Source: Promethearchaeota archaeon
GTDB lineage: Archaea; Asgardarchaeota; Lokiarchaeia; Sigyniarchaeales; SOKP01
Length of the DNA: 64,000 nt
Assembly: GCA_008080735.1 (NCBI GenBank)
Contig: SHMW01000005.1
Coordinates: forward strand, 1 to 64,000
Reading direction: 5' to 3'
The notes beneath the pieces are model-generated. The model was not told the DNA's origin, ran no database searches, and worked only from the letters and a program-made list of their open reading frames with translations. The translations under genes and the position numbers were made by a program. This document shows, piece after piece, positions 32,364-41,069 of the stretch (its first letter is position 1; the number at the start of each line of letters is the position of its first letter).

Positions 32364-35153
32364 ATGTACACGTATGATGAAGCATTAAAAAAAAGTACAG
32401 AATATTTTAATGGTGATGAATTAGCCGCTTCTGTTTGGCTTGGTAAATATGCGTTGCAAGATAACGATGGCAATTTATTAGAAAATTCTCCTGACCAAAT
32501 GCACAGACGTTTGGCCAAGGAATTTGCACGTATCGAAAAAAACAAGTTTAAACAACCTTTGAATGAAGATGATATATACAAACTGTTTGATAAATTTAAA
32601 TATATTATTCCGCAAGGTAGTGCGATGTATGGTATTGGTAATGACTTTCAGTTTATCAGCTTGTCTAATTGTTATTTATTAGAAGCACCATTGGATTCGT
32701 ATAACTCAATTATTTTGACAGACCAACAATTAGTTAATATCAGCAAACGTCGTGGCGGATGTGGTATCGATATATCCAACCTACGTCCTAATGGAACGCC
32801 AACGAAAAACGCAGCACGTACGTCTACTGGAATAATTCCATTTATGGATAGATATTCTAATAGTACGCGAGAAGTTGGTCAAGCTAACCGTCGTGGTGCT
32901 TTGATGCTAACGTTATCGGTACATCATCCAGAAATTGAAGACTTTGCAACAATTAAAAATAACGACACAAAAGTGACTGGTGCTAATATTTCTGTTCGTC
33001 TTAGTAAAGAATTTATTGATGCTGTAAGAAATGATGAAGAATACGAACAACGATGGCCAATTGACGCTAAAAATCCAGTCGTTTCACGAATGGTATCTGC
33101 ACAAAAGGTTTGGCAAACAATTGTACATTCGGCGTGGACACGTGCAGAGCCAGGGTTGTTAATGTGGGATAACGTTACCAAAAACACCCCAGCAGATTAT
33201 TATCCAGAATATCAGAGTAAAGGTGTTAACCCTTGTCAACCAGCATGGGCCGAGGTATTAACTCCAGATGGTATAAAGACTATTGGCGATTTAGAAATAG
33301 GAGATTCCATCCTTTCTAAAGAAGGTTGGACAACTGTTATAAATAAGTGGTCTAGTGGTATACAAGATGTATATAAGTTTTACACTACACATGGAACATT
33401 TGCTGGAACAAAACAACATAAAATATTTTCTAATGGTAAAAAAATAGCTGTAGAAGATGCACTTGGTATCGATAGTCCATACTTATCTAATTCTAAGATA
33501 TTAAAAACAGAGTTTATTTCATCTGAAGAAGTATTTGATATAACAGTAGATAATAAAAGCAATAGTTATTGGTCTGGTGGTTTGGATGTTTCAAATTGTT
33601 CTGAAATTAATCTAAGTGAATTAGATAGTTGTAGATTACTGGTATTAAATGTTTTGTCATTTGTCAATGATCCATTTACACCAAATTCTACATTTGATTT
33701 TGATAAATTCAGACAATATGCAAAGATTGCTCAACGTCTGATGGACGATATGGTAGATCTTGAATCTGAAAAAATTTCTCGTATTATTGAAAAGATTGAA
33801 TCAGATCCAGAACCACACGAGATGAAACAGTATGAATTAAACATGTGGACGAAAATTAAGAGGTTAAACGACGAAGGTCGCAGAACAGGCACTGGGGTAA
33901 CTGCGATTGGAGACGCTTTGGCCGCTCTAAATATCCAATATGGGTCTGATAAAAGTATTGATATGGTCGAGCAAATTTATCGAACACTTAAGCTTGGTTG
34001 TTACGAATCTTCAGTCGAGATGGCAGAAGAAATAGGTTCGTTTAAATGTTTTGATCACAATTTAGAAAAAGATTGTCCGTTTATTCTTAGAATAAAAGAA
34101 GAAGAGCCAGATCTATACGATAGAATGGCAAAAAGTGGTCGCAGAAACATTGCACTAACTACAACCGCACCAACAGGATCCGTATCTATTTTAACACAAA
34201 CAAGCTCAGGTATTGAACCTGTTTTTCGTTTGTCTTATACAAGACGTAAGAAAATACATGATGATGTCAATAGCAGAGTAGATTTTATAGATGATGTTGG
34301 TGACAAATGGCAAGAATTTACGGTTTATCATCCGTCTGTTCTAAAATGGATGGATGTAACAGGAGAAACAGACGAAACCAAAAGCCCTTGGTTTGGATCG
34401 TGCTCGCCAGATATTAACTGGATTAACAGGGTTAAAATGCAAGCGGCTGCACAGCGACATGTTTGCCACGGTATATCATCAACAATTAACCTGCCAAATG
34501 ATGCAACAGAAGAAACAGTCAACAAGATTTATCTTGAAGCTTTTGCGAGTGGATGCAAGGGAATTACTGTTTATAGAGATGGCTGTAGATCTGGTGTATT
34601 GGTTGAAAACCCAAAGAAAACTACTATTATTGAAACAGCCGCACCGAAACGACCTAAAAAACTACCGTGCGATGTTTACCATTGTACCAACAAAGGTGAT
34701 AGATATTATGTTGTTGTTGGAAAGTTTGACGGATTGCCATATGAAGTGTTCACTGGCAAGAATGACGACGGCGAAGGTGATACAGTTATTCCCAAGGCTA
34801 TTAAAGTTGGCGAATTAGTAAAAAAATCGCGTGGTCATTATGTTCTTACAAATGACGAACGTGATTATAGTTGCAAACTAACAAATGGTCATAGTGACGA
34901 TGCAGTTGATGCATTAACACGAATGATTTCTACATCTTTGCGTCATGGAGTACCTATCAGTTTTATAGTGGAACAATTGGAAAAGACAAAGGGAGATTTA
35001 CAATCGTTCTCAAAAGTTTTGGCTCGTACTTTGAAACGATATATTCCAGACGGAACGATTAGTACTGAAGATTGCCCAGAGTGTGGTGAGCAATTGGTAA
35101 GAAAAGAAGGTTGTTTGTCGTGCAATAGTTGCGGATGGTCCAAGTGTTGTTAA
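32364..35153 (+). CDS. nrdJ: Class II (adenosylcobalamin-dependent) ribonucleotide reductase with intein
   Basis: 929 codons including a 121-residue intein (291-411). The extein begins in NrdJ style (MHRRLAKEFARIE), has LSNCYLLEA, GGCGIDISNLRP, the conserved NPCSEINLSELDSC restored after splicing, and APTGSVSILTQTSSGIEP. It then carries a TSCPD-type domain and a C-terminal Cys ribbon (CPECGEQL ... CLSCNSCGWSKC). It reduces ribonucleotides in an oxygen-independent way using B12, so it depends on host cobalamin. No separate small subunit is needed, and none is seen. Confidence 0.95.
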   Translation: MYTYDEALKKSTEYFNGDELAASVWLGKYALQDNDGNLLENSPDQMHRRLAKEFARIEKNKFKQPLNEDDIYKLFDKFKYIIPQGSAMYGIGNDFQFISLSNCYLLEAPLDSYNSIILTDQQLVNISKRRGGCGIDISNLRPNGTPTKNAARTSTGIIPFMDRYSNSTREVGQANRRGALMLTLSVHHPEIEDFATIKNNDTKVTGANISVRLSKEFIDAVRNDEEYEQRWPIDAKNPVVSRMVSAQKVWQTIVHSAWTRAEPGLLMWDNVTKNTPADYYPEYQSKGVNPCQPAWAEVLTPDGIKTIGDLEIGDSILSKEGWTTVINKWSSGIQDVYKFYTTHGTFAGTKQHKIFSNGKKIAVEDALGIDSPYLSNSKILKTEFISSEEVFDITVDNKSNSYWSGGLDVSNCSEINLSELDSCRLLVLNVLSFVNDPFTPNSTFDFDKFRQYAKIAQRLMDDMVDLESEKISRIIEKIESDPEPHEMKQYELNMWTKIKRLNDEGRRTGTGVTAIGDALAALNIQYGSDKSIDMVEQIYRTLKLGCYESSVEMAEEIGSFKCFDHNLEKDCPFILRIKEEEPDLYDRMAKSGRRNIALTTTAPTGSVSILTQTSSGIEPVFRLSYTRRKKIHDDVNSRVDFIDDVGDKWQEFTVYHPSVLKWMDVTGETDETKSPWFGSCSPDINWINRVKMQAAAQRHVCHGISSTINLPNDATEETVNKIYLEAFASGCKGITVYRDGCRSGVLVENPKKTTIIETAAPKRPKKLPCDVYHCTNKGDRYYVVVGKFDGLPYEVFTGKNDDGEGDTVIPKAIKVGELVKKSRGHYVLTNDERDYSCKLTNGHSDDAVDALTRMISTSLRHGVPISFIVEQLEKTKGDLQSFSKVLARTLKRYIPDGTISTEDCPECGEQLVRKEGCLSCNSCGWSKCC
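33234..33596 (+). other. Mini-intein in RNR, 121 residues
   Basis: Starts with Cys1 and block A (CQPAWAEVLTPDGIKTIGDL), then GDSILS, block B GTFAGTKQHKIFS with the TxxH, block F VFDITVDNKSNSYW and block G GLDVSN, followed by Cys+1 of the extein. There is no homing endonuclease domain. Inserted at NP^CSEI, at the conserved active-site Cys. The penultimate residue is Ser rather than the usual His. Confidence 0.9.
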
Positions 35154-35176
35154 TATAAATCAAAATTGTAATTGAG

Positions 35177-35386
35177 ATGAATAGAATTTCTACTGATAAT
35201 TATACTATATTTTCTATTAAGATTGTTTATGACGATAATACACGTAAATATTTGGAGCATAACAATTTGGAAGAATTACTAGATGATTTTAAAGGAAAAT
35301 TTAAATATTTAGAACGTGCTAAATTAATAAGTATGACAGTTTATAAGAATCCAGAAGACTACAGGGCTGATCGAGGATTTGAATAA
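35177..35386 (+). CDS. Hypothetical protein, 69 aa
   Basis: Small charged protein after nrdJ; starts MNRISTDNYTIFSIKIVYDD. No known motif. Its stop overlaps the next start. Confidence 0.6.
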   Translation: MNRISTDNYTIFSIKIVYDDNTRKYLEHNNLEELLDDFKGKFKYLERAKLISMTVYKNPEDYRADRGFE

Positions 35387-35553
35387 TGTATATTTTTATA
35401 CCCAAATGGGTTATAATGTTATCTTTAGGAATAATAGTTATATTACCAATAATAACATTGTTAATATATTGTACATATTGGTCTATAGAATTTATTATTA
35501 GAATTTTTCGAGTATATATACTTTTGATTGATTTTATAAAAAATAGAAATTAA
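35386..35553 (+). CDS. Small membrane protein, 55 aa
   Basis: Starts within the upstream TAATG. Begins MYIFIPKWVIML and is hydrophobic over most of its length (about residues 8-50, perhaps two short helices), ending in KNRN. Function unknown. Confidence 0.6.
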   Translation: MYIFIPKWVIMLSLGIIVILPIITLLIYCTYWSIEFIIRIFRVYILLIDFIKNRN

Positions 35554-35567
35554 AAGATTGTTATGAT

Positions 35568-36179
35568 ATGAATGTTAATAATATTAAAGTTTTACTAGCA
35601 TGTGAAGAGAGTGGAGAGTGTCGTCGTGCTTTTCGTAAAATAGGATTTGATGCTTGGTCATGCGATATAATACCAGCTTCGGATAATAGTGATTATCACA
35701 TACAAGATGATATTTTCAACGTATTAAATAATAAACAAGAATGGCATTGTATGATAGCATTTTGGCCATGCACTAGATTATGTAATAGTGGTGTTAGATG
35801 GTTGCATGAAAGAAATTTGTGGACAGAAATGGAGCAATCTGCGTTAAAATTTAAGTACCTTTTAGAATTTAACAATATTCCATTAAGAGGTATGGAAAAC
35901 CCAATACCACATAAATATGCTTTAGATATTATTGGTAGTAAATACGATCAAATTATACACCCATGGCAATTTGGACATGGAGAAACTAAGTCTACATGTT
36001 TATGGCTACGTGGTTTACCTAAATTAACTCCTACAAATATTACTAACGATAGACAGCATCGTATTCATAGATTGCCACCAAGTTCAGATAGAAGCAAGAT
36101 TAGATCTAGGACATATCCAGGAATAGCAAAAGCTATGGCCGATCAATGGGGTAAAGCTATAGTAGAAAGGTATAGATAA
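35568..36179 (+). CDS. DNA-methyltransferase-like phage protein
   Basis: Opens with VLLACEESGECRRAFRKIGF, a Rossmann SAM-site pattern as in C5 methyltransferases, then WSCDIIPA, AFWPCTRLCNSGVRWL (PC motif), GMENPIPHKYA and IIHPWQFGHGETKSTCLW. This matches a common phage family usually labelled cytosine methyltransferase-like. Whether it methylates DNA is untested. 203 aa, complete. Confidence 0.75.
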   Translation: MNVNNIKVLLACEESGECRRAFRKIGFDAWSCDIIPASDNSDYHIQDDIFNVLNNKQEWHCMIAFWPCTRLCNSGVRWLHERNLWTEMEQSALKFKYLLEFNNIPLRGMENPIPHKYALDIIGSKYDQIIHPWQFGHGETKSTCLWLRGLPKLTPTNITNDRQHRIHRLPPSSDRSKIRSRTYPGIAKAMADQWGKAIVERYR

Positions 36180-36926
36180 ATGAGAATTACCAACCATATC
36201 AATAAAACATTTGGCATTTTAGGACTTCCAAACAGTGGTACTTCAATAGTTTGTAATATTTTTAATTCATTTGAAAATGGATTTTGTATATCAGAACCTT
36301 TAAGATCGTTAGATTCATCTTTATGTCATTTAAGGTTTGATAAATTAACAGGAAGTATTCCTCCTGTTTATAGCAGTATTATCCCCACGATTAACAAACT
36401 TGTAAAACATAGTAAAAAGTTTAAAATTGGTGGACTTAAAGAAACTTTACAATTAAATAACTGTAAATATAGTAATGAATTGATTCATAACAGGCTAATT
36501 GATATAATAATTTTTGTTTTTAGAGATCCTCTATATCATTTTAACTCTATTTGCAAACAAGACGTTGCAAACAAACCAACAATTCGCGATTATAACAAAG
36601 AATATATAAGACTAATTGAGCAATATGATAAATCTCGTGCTATAAAACCAACATATTTTTTAAAATATGAAGAATTGTGTGAGAAAAAAGAACGATATTT
36701 TTGTGAATTTTGTGGAGATATGAAGATGGAATATGACGATTTTACTATAAAACCAACTAATTATGAGATGGGGCATAAGATTGCAAACAAAAGTATCGAA
36801 ATTAAATATTCAAACAATGACGTGAGTTATATAACAGAACAGGATAAAGATGGGTTGTTATATGACTTAGGTTGTTATTATCATAATGATTTGTACAATC
36901 ATAAGTCGTATATACCATTTGGATAA
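36180..36926 (+). CDS. Sulfotransferase-like protein
   Basis: P-loop-like ILGLPNSGTS (residues 13-22) corresponds to the PAPS 5'-phosphosulfate loop, and IIFVFRDPLYHFNSI to the 3'-phosphate-binding strand-helix. 248 aa. Probably moves sulfate from PAPS to a sugar or protein. A second sulfotransferase domain occurs at 42865. It starts directly after the methyltransferase stop. Confidence 0.75.
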   Translation: MRITNHINKTFGILGLPNSGTSIVCNIFNSFENGFCISEPLRSLDSSLCHLRFDKLTGSIPPVYSSIIPTINKLVKHSKKFKIGGLKETLQLNNCKYSNELIHNRLIDIIIFVFRDPLYHFNSICKQDVANKPTIRDYNKEYIRLIEQYDKSRAIKPTYFLKYEELCEKKERYFCEFCGDMKMEYDDFTIKPTNYEMGHKIANKSIEIKYSNNDVSYITEQDKDGLLYDLGCYYHNDLYNHKSYIPFG

Positions 36927-36953
36927 ATAGATATTTATTGAGAGAAATAAATA

Positions 36954-37085
36954 ATGTCTATAGAAACTAAACCAAGATCATTCAAAACAGAGGTATCCCA
37001 CACTGCATTGGCTGACGCCGAAGTTGTGATTCGACTCATCAGACACGCTATGAGAAGGCAAGCCGTAATCATGGAGCAAGACTAA
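36954..37085 (+). pseudogene. C-terminal fragment of a DnaQ-like exonuclease
   Basis: A 43-aa frame, MSIETKPRSFKT then EVSHTALADAEVVIRLIRHA, equals the last part (ExoIII motif) of the full exonuclease at 37611. Only the end of the fold remains, so it is inactive. It marks one edge of a GC-rich island. Confidence 0.7.
36990..37060 (+). repeat. Direct repeat of exonuclease 3' end (copy 1)
   Basis: About 85% identical by eye to 38118-38188, the end of the full-length exonuclease gene. Likely a recombination footprint. Confidence 0.8.
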
Positions 37086-37153
37086 TGGACACGCTCTACA
37101 AGCTCACTGACCTAAACGGTCTGATAACAATCGCAGAACAGGCACTACATTGA
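37085..37153 (+). CDS. Possible 22-aa peptide
   Basis: ATG overlaps the stop of the exonuclease fragment (TAATG). It reads MDTLYKLTDLNGLITIAEQA and ends just before the next gene. May be a truncated gene start in the island or a coupling leader; weak support. Confidence 0.3.
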   Translation: MDTLYKLTDLNGLITIAEQALH

Positions 37154-37161
37154 GACTGAAC

Positions 37162-37599
37162 ATGAATGACAAAGAACGCAATCAAAAAGCAATTGAATCA
37201 TACATCGAGGGGATGAAGGCTGTTGAGGAGGAAAAGAAAGCGGACCATATGCATCGTGAGCTTAACCGACTCATTGATCTTGGTTATGACGAACCAAATG
37301 GGGTTTTCCTAATCGCTGCTGAGCGAATCAGGCAACGTATTGATGAACATTACAGCGATGCACATGACGACGAACACGGAAATTACGAAATGGTTCGTGC
37401 GGCATGTTGCTATGCCGAGGTGGGCAATGGTGGGCCGTATAGTCATCCGAACTCGCAGGAACCGCCGGATGATTGGCCTTGGGAAGATGCGTACTGGAAG
37501 CCATCCGCGGATCCAGTTCATAATCTAACAAAGGCTGGTGCGTTGATCGCTGCTGAAATTGACCGTTTATTACGGATGCGAATGGATATTTACACATAA
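37162..37599 (+). CDS. Conserved phage protein of the IAAERxRQ...AGALIAAEIDRL type, 145 aa
   Basis: Contains FLIAAERIRQRIDE, HDDEHG, VRAACCYAE, WPWEDAYWKP and KAGALIAAEIDRLLR. This arrangement is found in many phage and prophage proteins of unknown function. Base composition is GC-rich, unlike flanking genes, so it was probably gained from another phage. ATG 37162 preferred over TTG 37150. Confidence 0.7.
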   Translation: MNDKERNQKAIESYIEGMKAVEEEKKADHMHRELNRLIDLGYDEPNGVFLIAAERIRQRIDEHYSDAHDDEHGNYEMVRAACCYAEVGNGGPYSHPNSQEPPDDWPWEDAYWKPSADPVHNLTKAGALIAAEIDRLLRMRMDIYT

Positions 37600-37610
37600 G
37601 GATAACAAAC

Positions 37611-38198
37611 ATGAAATACTTAAGTATTGACATAGAAACAACAGGTCTTGATATTCAAAACCATCAAATACTGTCGTATGCTTTTGTTTTAGAGGATACA
37701 AATAAAAACATAGACATTGAAGACTTACCTTATGTCTACGGATTAGTTATGCATAAGGAAATTAGGGGTGACTTATACGCAATAGATATGAATATCCAGC
37801 TTATAAGGCGAATTTTAACCTGTTCTCACATAGAAGAATCTGTATCAAAAGGGCCATTTAGTTGCATAGTTCGTCCGGATAATATACGTGAGACGATGAT
37901 TGAACAATTGAAAACGTTGTTCGATGGACATTTGCCTGAAGCAATAACTATTGCTGGCAAGAACGTACAAAGTTTTGACTTGCCATTTATACGTAATGTA
38001 TATCCAGATTTCCCAGCACACAGGAGAGTAATTGATCCCGGTTCTATGTATCTTGAAACTAACGACGAACAAGTGCCAAATTTACAAGAGTGTATGAAGC
38101 GAGCTAAAATTAAAGGTGAAGTATCTCACACTGCATTGGCTGACGCCAGAGTTGTAGTCCAACTTATCAGACACGCTATGAGAAAGCAAAATGATTAA
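37611..38198 (+). CDS. DnaQ-like 3'-5' exonuclease
   Basis: ExoI LSIDIETTGLD (D and E about residues 6-8), ExoII IAGKNVQSFDLPFI, ExoIII HTALADARVVVQL. 195 aa, single domain. DEDD-type exonucleases proofread or trim DNA or RNA. A second, longer one is at 48483. AAGGATAA precedes the ATG. It overlaps the DHFR gene by 8 nt. Confidence 0.9.
   Translation: MKYLSIDIETTGLDIQNHQILSYAFVLEDTNKNIDIEDLPYVYGLVMHKEIRGDLYAIDMNIQLIRRILTCSHIEESVSKGPFSCIVRPDNIRETMIEQLKTLFDGHLPEAITIAGKNVQSFDLPFIRNVYPDFPAHRRVIDPGSMYLETNDEQVPNLQECMKRAKIKGEVSHTALADARVVVQLIRHAMRKQND
38118..38188 (+). repeat. Direct repeat of exonuclease 3' end (copy 2)
   Basis: Resident copy of the segment duplicated at 36990-37060. Confidence 0.8.
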
Positions 38199-38691
38199 TA
38201 TTATAGCAGCGTTGTCTTCAAATCATATTATTGGTAAGGATGGTCAAATTCCTTGGAAATTAAAAGATGATATGCAAAATTTTTTCAGTTTAACTGCTGG
38301 TCATACAGTTATTATGGGAAGAAAAACATATGAATCAATAAATCTTCCTAGATTACCCATGCGACAAAATATAGTTGTTACTCAAAATGGCGAACACTTA
38401 AAGAATACTGGTGTTATTTGGGCTAAAAATTATCAAGAAAGTTTAGATTTATATAAATGTAAACCACAAGGGGAAGTATATATTATTGGAGGATACTCAG
38501 CATATAAAAAATTTTTACCCAAAGCTGATAAAATGATTCTAACATTTGTGGACACAGTAGTTTGTGGTCAAAATTTGGTTAAATTCCCAAAAGTTCAATG
38601 GCACGAATGGAACCCCATAAGCTATAAAACGTTTGCTAAAAATAAAGATAATCAACACAATTTTACAATTTGGAATTTTGAAAGGTTTTAA
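38191..38691 (+). CDS. folA: Dihydrofolate reductase
   Basis: IIAALSSNHIIGKDGQIPWK start, the VIMGRKTYESI NADPH loop and VYIIGGYSAYKKFL near the end are all diagnostic. 166 aa, normal length. Regenerates tetrahydrofolate used by the thymidylate synthase at 19.6 kb. Confidence 0.96.
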   Translation: MINIIAALSSNHIIGKDGQIPWKLKDDMQNFFSLTAGHTVIMGRKTYESINLPRLPMRQNIVVTQNGEHLKNTGVIWAKNYQESLDLYKCKPQGEVYIIGGYSAYKKFLPKADKMILTFVDTVVCGQNLVKFPKVQWHEWNPISYKTFAKNKDNQHNFTIWNFERF

Positions 38692-38693
38692 TT

Positions 38694-38942
38694 ATGAACG
38701 GGTTTTTCTTAGCACTTGGTATTGCACTTGGTTTAGCTGGGATGTGGGTATTTAAGCGTTATCATGGGTCTAAAGTATTTACTAGAAATGCTAGCAGTCG
38801 TCAATCCATTGAATCCGATTGTCACTATTGGGTCCGATTAGAGCGAAAATGGCATCGATTTACAAAAAATAGAATGGGAGAAGGCCGTGAAGCAGCTAAA
38901 AACAATAGCAATGATGCTCCTAATATTTTTGCTATTAAGTAA
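38694..38942 (+). CDS. N-terminally anchored protein, possible inner-membrane spanin
   Basis: 82 aa with one membrane helix at the start (GFFLALGIALGLAGMWVF), followed by a basic soluble part. The 3' end overlaps, in another frame, a small lipoprotein gene; this layout is typical of Rz/Rz1 lysis pairs. It is short for an i-spanin and the coiled coil is not obvious, so the assignment is tentative. Confidence 0.5.
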   Translation: MNGFFLALGIALGLAGMWVFKRYHGSKVFTRNASSRQSIESDCHYWVRLERKWHRFTKNRMGEGREAAKNNSNDAPNIFAIK

Positions 38943-39027
38943 TATAATTAGTTGTCAAAATTTACCAAAAGAAAAAGACAATCATAACGATATAGCACCA
39001 AATTCTGTTCCAACTTATATGGTATAA
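38887..39027 (+). CDS. Small lipoprotein, possible outer-membrane spanin (Rz1-like), 46 aa
   Basis: GTG 38887 is preceded by GGGAGAAGG. The peptide MKQLKTIAMMLLIFLLL then SNIISC is a textbook lipoprotein signal with Cys23; the mature part is only about 24 residues, polar, with two Pro. It overlaps the membrane-anchored gene by 56 nt in a different frame. If real, it implies a Gram-negative host. Confidence 0.6.
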   Translation: MKQLKTIAMMLLIFLLLSNIISCQNLPKEKDNHNDIAPNSVPTYMV

Positions 39028-39030
39028 ATT

Positions 39031-39390
39031 ATGAAAAGTAAAGATTTAGTTAATATTTTAGCAGAAAAGTACCAACCTCCAGAATCTGCTAAGAACAACG
39101 CACAAAAAGTTTTAGATTGGCGTAAAGAACATGGCGATGATGTTAAGGGGATGACTTCAGTTGGATGGCGTAGGGCTAGACAGTTGGCAAGTGGGAAATC
39201 TGTGTCTAAGGATATCGTTAAAAGAATGGCTCAATTCAATAGACATCGTAAGAATTATGAAAAAGCTAGAAAGAAGGAGGAATATAAGAGCGAACCTTGG
39301 AAAAGTGCTGCTATTGTAGCTTGGCTTGGATGGGGTGGGACTACTGGTATAAATTGGGCAATAGAAAAGTCAAAAGGATTTAAGGATTAA
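39031..39390 (+). CDS. Phage protein with KGMTxVGWxRARQLA motif, 119 aa
   Basis: ARQLASGKSVSKDIVKRMAQ, FNRHRKNY and AWLGWGGTTGINWA form a pattern I recall from many phage proteins, some fused to head-maturation genes. Very basic. Function unknown; possibly DNA or capsid associated. Confidence 0.65.
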   Translation: MKSKDLVNILAEKYQPPESAKNNAQKVLDWRKEHGDDVKGMTSVGWRRARQLASGKSVSKDIVKRMAQFNRHRKNYEKARKKEEYKSEPWKSAAIVAWLGWGGTTGINWAIEKSKGFKD

Positions 39391-39395
39391 TATAA

Positions 39396-39905
39396 ATGCC
39401 TACGTTGAAAGTTAAGAAACTAGATAAAGATGCAAAACTGCCTTTTAAGAAATTTCAGACAGATACTGGTTATGATTTAGTGGCTGTCAGTGATCCAGAA
39501 TTTATTGAAGATAAGGATACCAAGACAACGTTTATAGAATATAAAACAGGTATAGCAATTGAAATACCAGAAGGATACTGGGCAGCTATTTTCCCGCGAT
39601 CTAGTGTTTCTAAGAAAACATTGGTATTAGCTAATTCTGTTGGTGTAATAGATGAACAATATCGTGGCGAAGTTAGATTACGATTTAAATTCGTACATAA
39701 TACAAATTATACCCCAAGTCGAATTGGTAGTGTTCATAATAGAGATACTATATATACTTCCGATGACAACGGCGAATTGTATAATAAAGGAGACAAAATT
39801 GGACAACTAGTTTTCTTTAAGCGTTATGATTTTGATATTGAAGAAGTAGAAGAGTTGAATAATACACAACGTGGAGAAGGTGGATTTGGTTCCACAGGAA
39901 ATTAA
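39396..39905 (+). CDS. dut: dUTPase
   Basis: All five trimeric dUTPase motifs are in order: TDTGYDLVA, PRSSVS, GVIDEQYRGEV, GDKIGQLVF and RGEGGFGSTG. 169 aa, with an insertion between motifs 3 and 4. Hydrolyses dUTP to dUMP, lowering uracil in DNA and feeding thymidylate synthase. Confidence 0.95.
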   Translation: MPTLKVKKLDKDAKLPFKKFQTDTGYDLVAVSDPEFIEDKDTKTTFIEYKTGIAIEIPEGYWAAIFPRSSVSKKTLVLANSVGVIDEQYRGEVRLRFKFVHNTNYTPSRIGSVHNRDTIYTSDDNGELYNKGDKIGQLVFFKRYDFDIEEVEELNNTQRGEGGFGSTGN

Positions 39906-39909
39906 TTAA

Positions 39910-40113
39910 ATGGCAAACATTAGGTATTTTTCTAAAGAAAATGGACCTTTTGATCGTTTTGACGAAGTAGTTATGATAACTCGTAATGATAATAATTCAG
40001 CCATATTTCGCGGTAGAGTTGATGGAAAATTCACCGAAAAAACCTGTAATTATAACGAATTAATATTAATTGATCAAGATAAGACAGATGCTCAAATTAA
40101 GAGACTTGGTTAA
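39910..40113 (+). CDS. Hypothetical protein, 67 aa
   Basis: Small mixed-charge protein (MANIRYFSKENGPFDRFD). No motif. It overlaps the following small gene. Confidence 0.55.
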   Translation: MANIRYFSKENGPFDRFDEVVMITRNDNNSAIFRGRVDGKFTEKTCNYNELILIDQDKTDAQIKRLG

Positions 40114-40297
40114 AATCAAAAGTACAAAACAATTTGGACAAATAATATATAAAATAAATGGACCCGAAACATTATATTTTATCAATATAGACAGTTCTAA
40201 CAAATACGAAACATGTTTGGAAAGAGATTTGATTAAAGCACATGAATCTTCAAAGTTTTTGGGACAAAGCAAAGCAAGTCCGAAAAATACAAAATAA
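40088..40297 (+). CDS. Hypothetical protein, 69 aa
   Basis: ATG 40088 chosen (TTG 40070 also in frame). Basic; a possible small beta-barrel (RDLVKIKSTKQFGQIIY). Overlaps genes on both sides by more than 20 nt, so its ends are less certain. Confidence 0.5.
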   Translation: MLKLRDLVKIKSTKQFGQIIYKINGPETLYFINIDSSNKYETCLERDLIKAHESSKFLGQSKASPKNTK

Positions 40298-41069
40298 CAC
40301 TTGGCTTCCTGATAAATATGGGGGAATTACTATAAAGTCAGGTGTTATATATTGTAACAGTGAAAAAATTATTGAAGCTATAGATATAGCTAATAGTGAT
40401 AATTCTATAACAAAAATTATAAGCGATAATGGCGACCTTGGTATTGAAGAAATTAAAGAAAACACATTTGTTATTAAACGTGCTATAGATACTTTCGGCA
40501 AGGTGTTTAACTTTAATAATAAGCTAGGCTTATCTTGGTATGGTGTAAATCTTAATGTATCAGAAAAAGTTGGTACACCATTACCACTTGGGGTTTTGGA
40601 CGAACATCTTAAAATAATAGATAAAATAAATAGTTTTGATAAAAAATCACTGGTTTATTGCAATTTTGACATTAGAACTAATATAACAAATAGAAAACCT
40701 ATTTTTGACTGGGCTACAAATCAAGATTGGATAGACGAAGAATTACCTCCCATTAACATTCCGTGGGAAATATATAAATTGAAATTGTTCGATTATTTTA
40801 ATAAATTAAGCAGTTATTATTTTACATTAGCACCATTCGGATGTGGTTACGATTGTTTTCGTACGTGGGAATCTTTATATTTGGGTGTTATACCTATAGT
40901 ACAAAAATGCCAGGCTAATAAGTTCTTTGCTAAAAAACTACCAATATTAATGGTCGAAGATTATAAGGAATTGTCGAAAAATTATCTGGAACAAAAACTT
41001 AAAGAATTTTACAACAGGAACGATTATTCAGTAGATTATTTAGATATGGATTATTGGTTATATGAATAA
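40242..41069 (+). CDS. Exostosin/GT47-like glycosyltransferase
   Basis: The C-terminal FTLAPFGCGYDCFRTWESLY followed by LGVIPIV matches the donor-binding block of exostosin-type transferases. The N-terminal part is divergent. 275 aa. First gene of the glycan island; coupled to the next gene by overlap. Confidence 0.75.
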   Translation: MNLQSFWDKAKQVRKIQNNTWLPDKYGGITIKSGVIYCNSEKIIEAIDIANSDNSITKIISDNGDLGIEEIKENTFVIKRAIDTFGKVFNFNNKLGLSWYGVNLNVSEKVGTPLPLGVLDEHLKIIDKINSFDKKSLVYCNFDIRTNITNRKPIFDWATNQDWIDEELPPINIPWEIYKLKLFDYFNKLSSYYFTLAPFGCGYDCFRTWESLYLGVIPIVQKCQANKFFAKKLPILMVEDYKELSKNYLEQKLKEFYNRNDYSVDYLDMDYWLYE

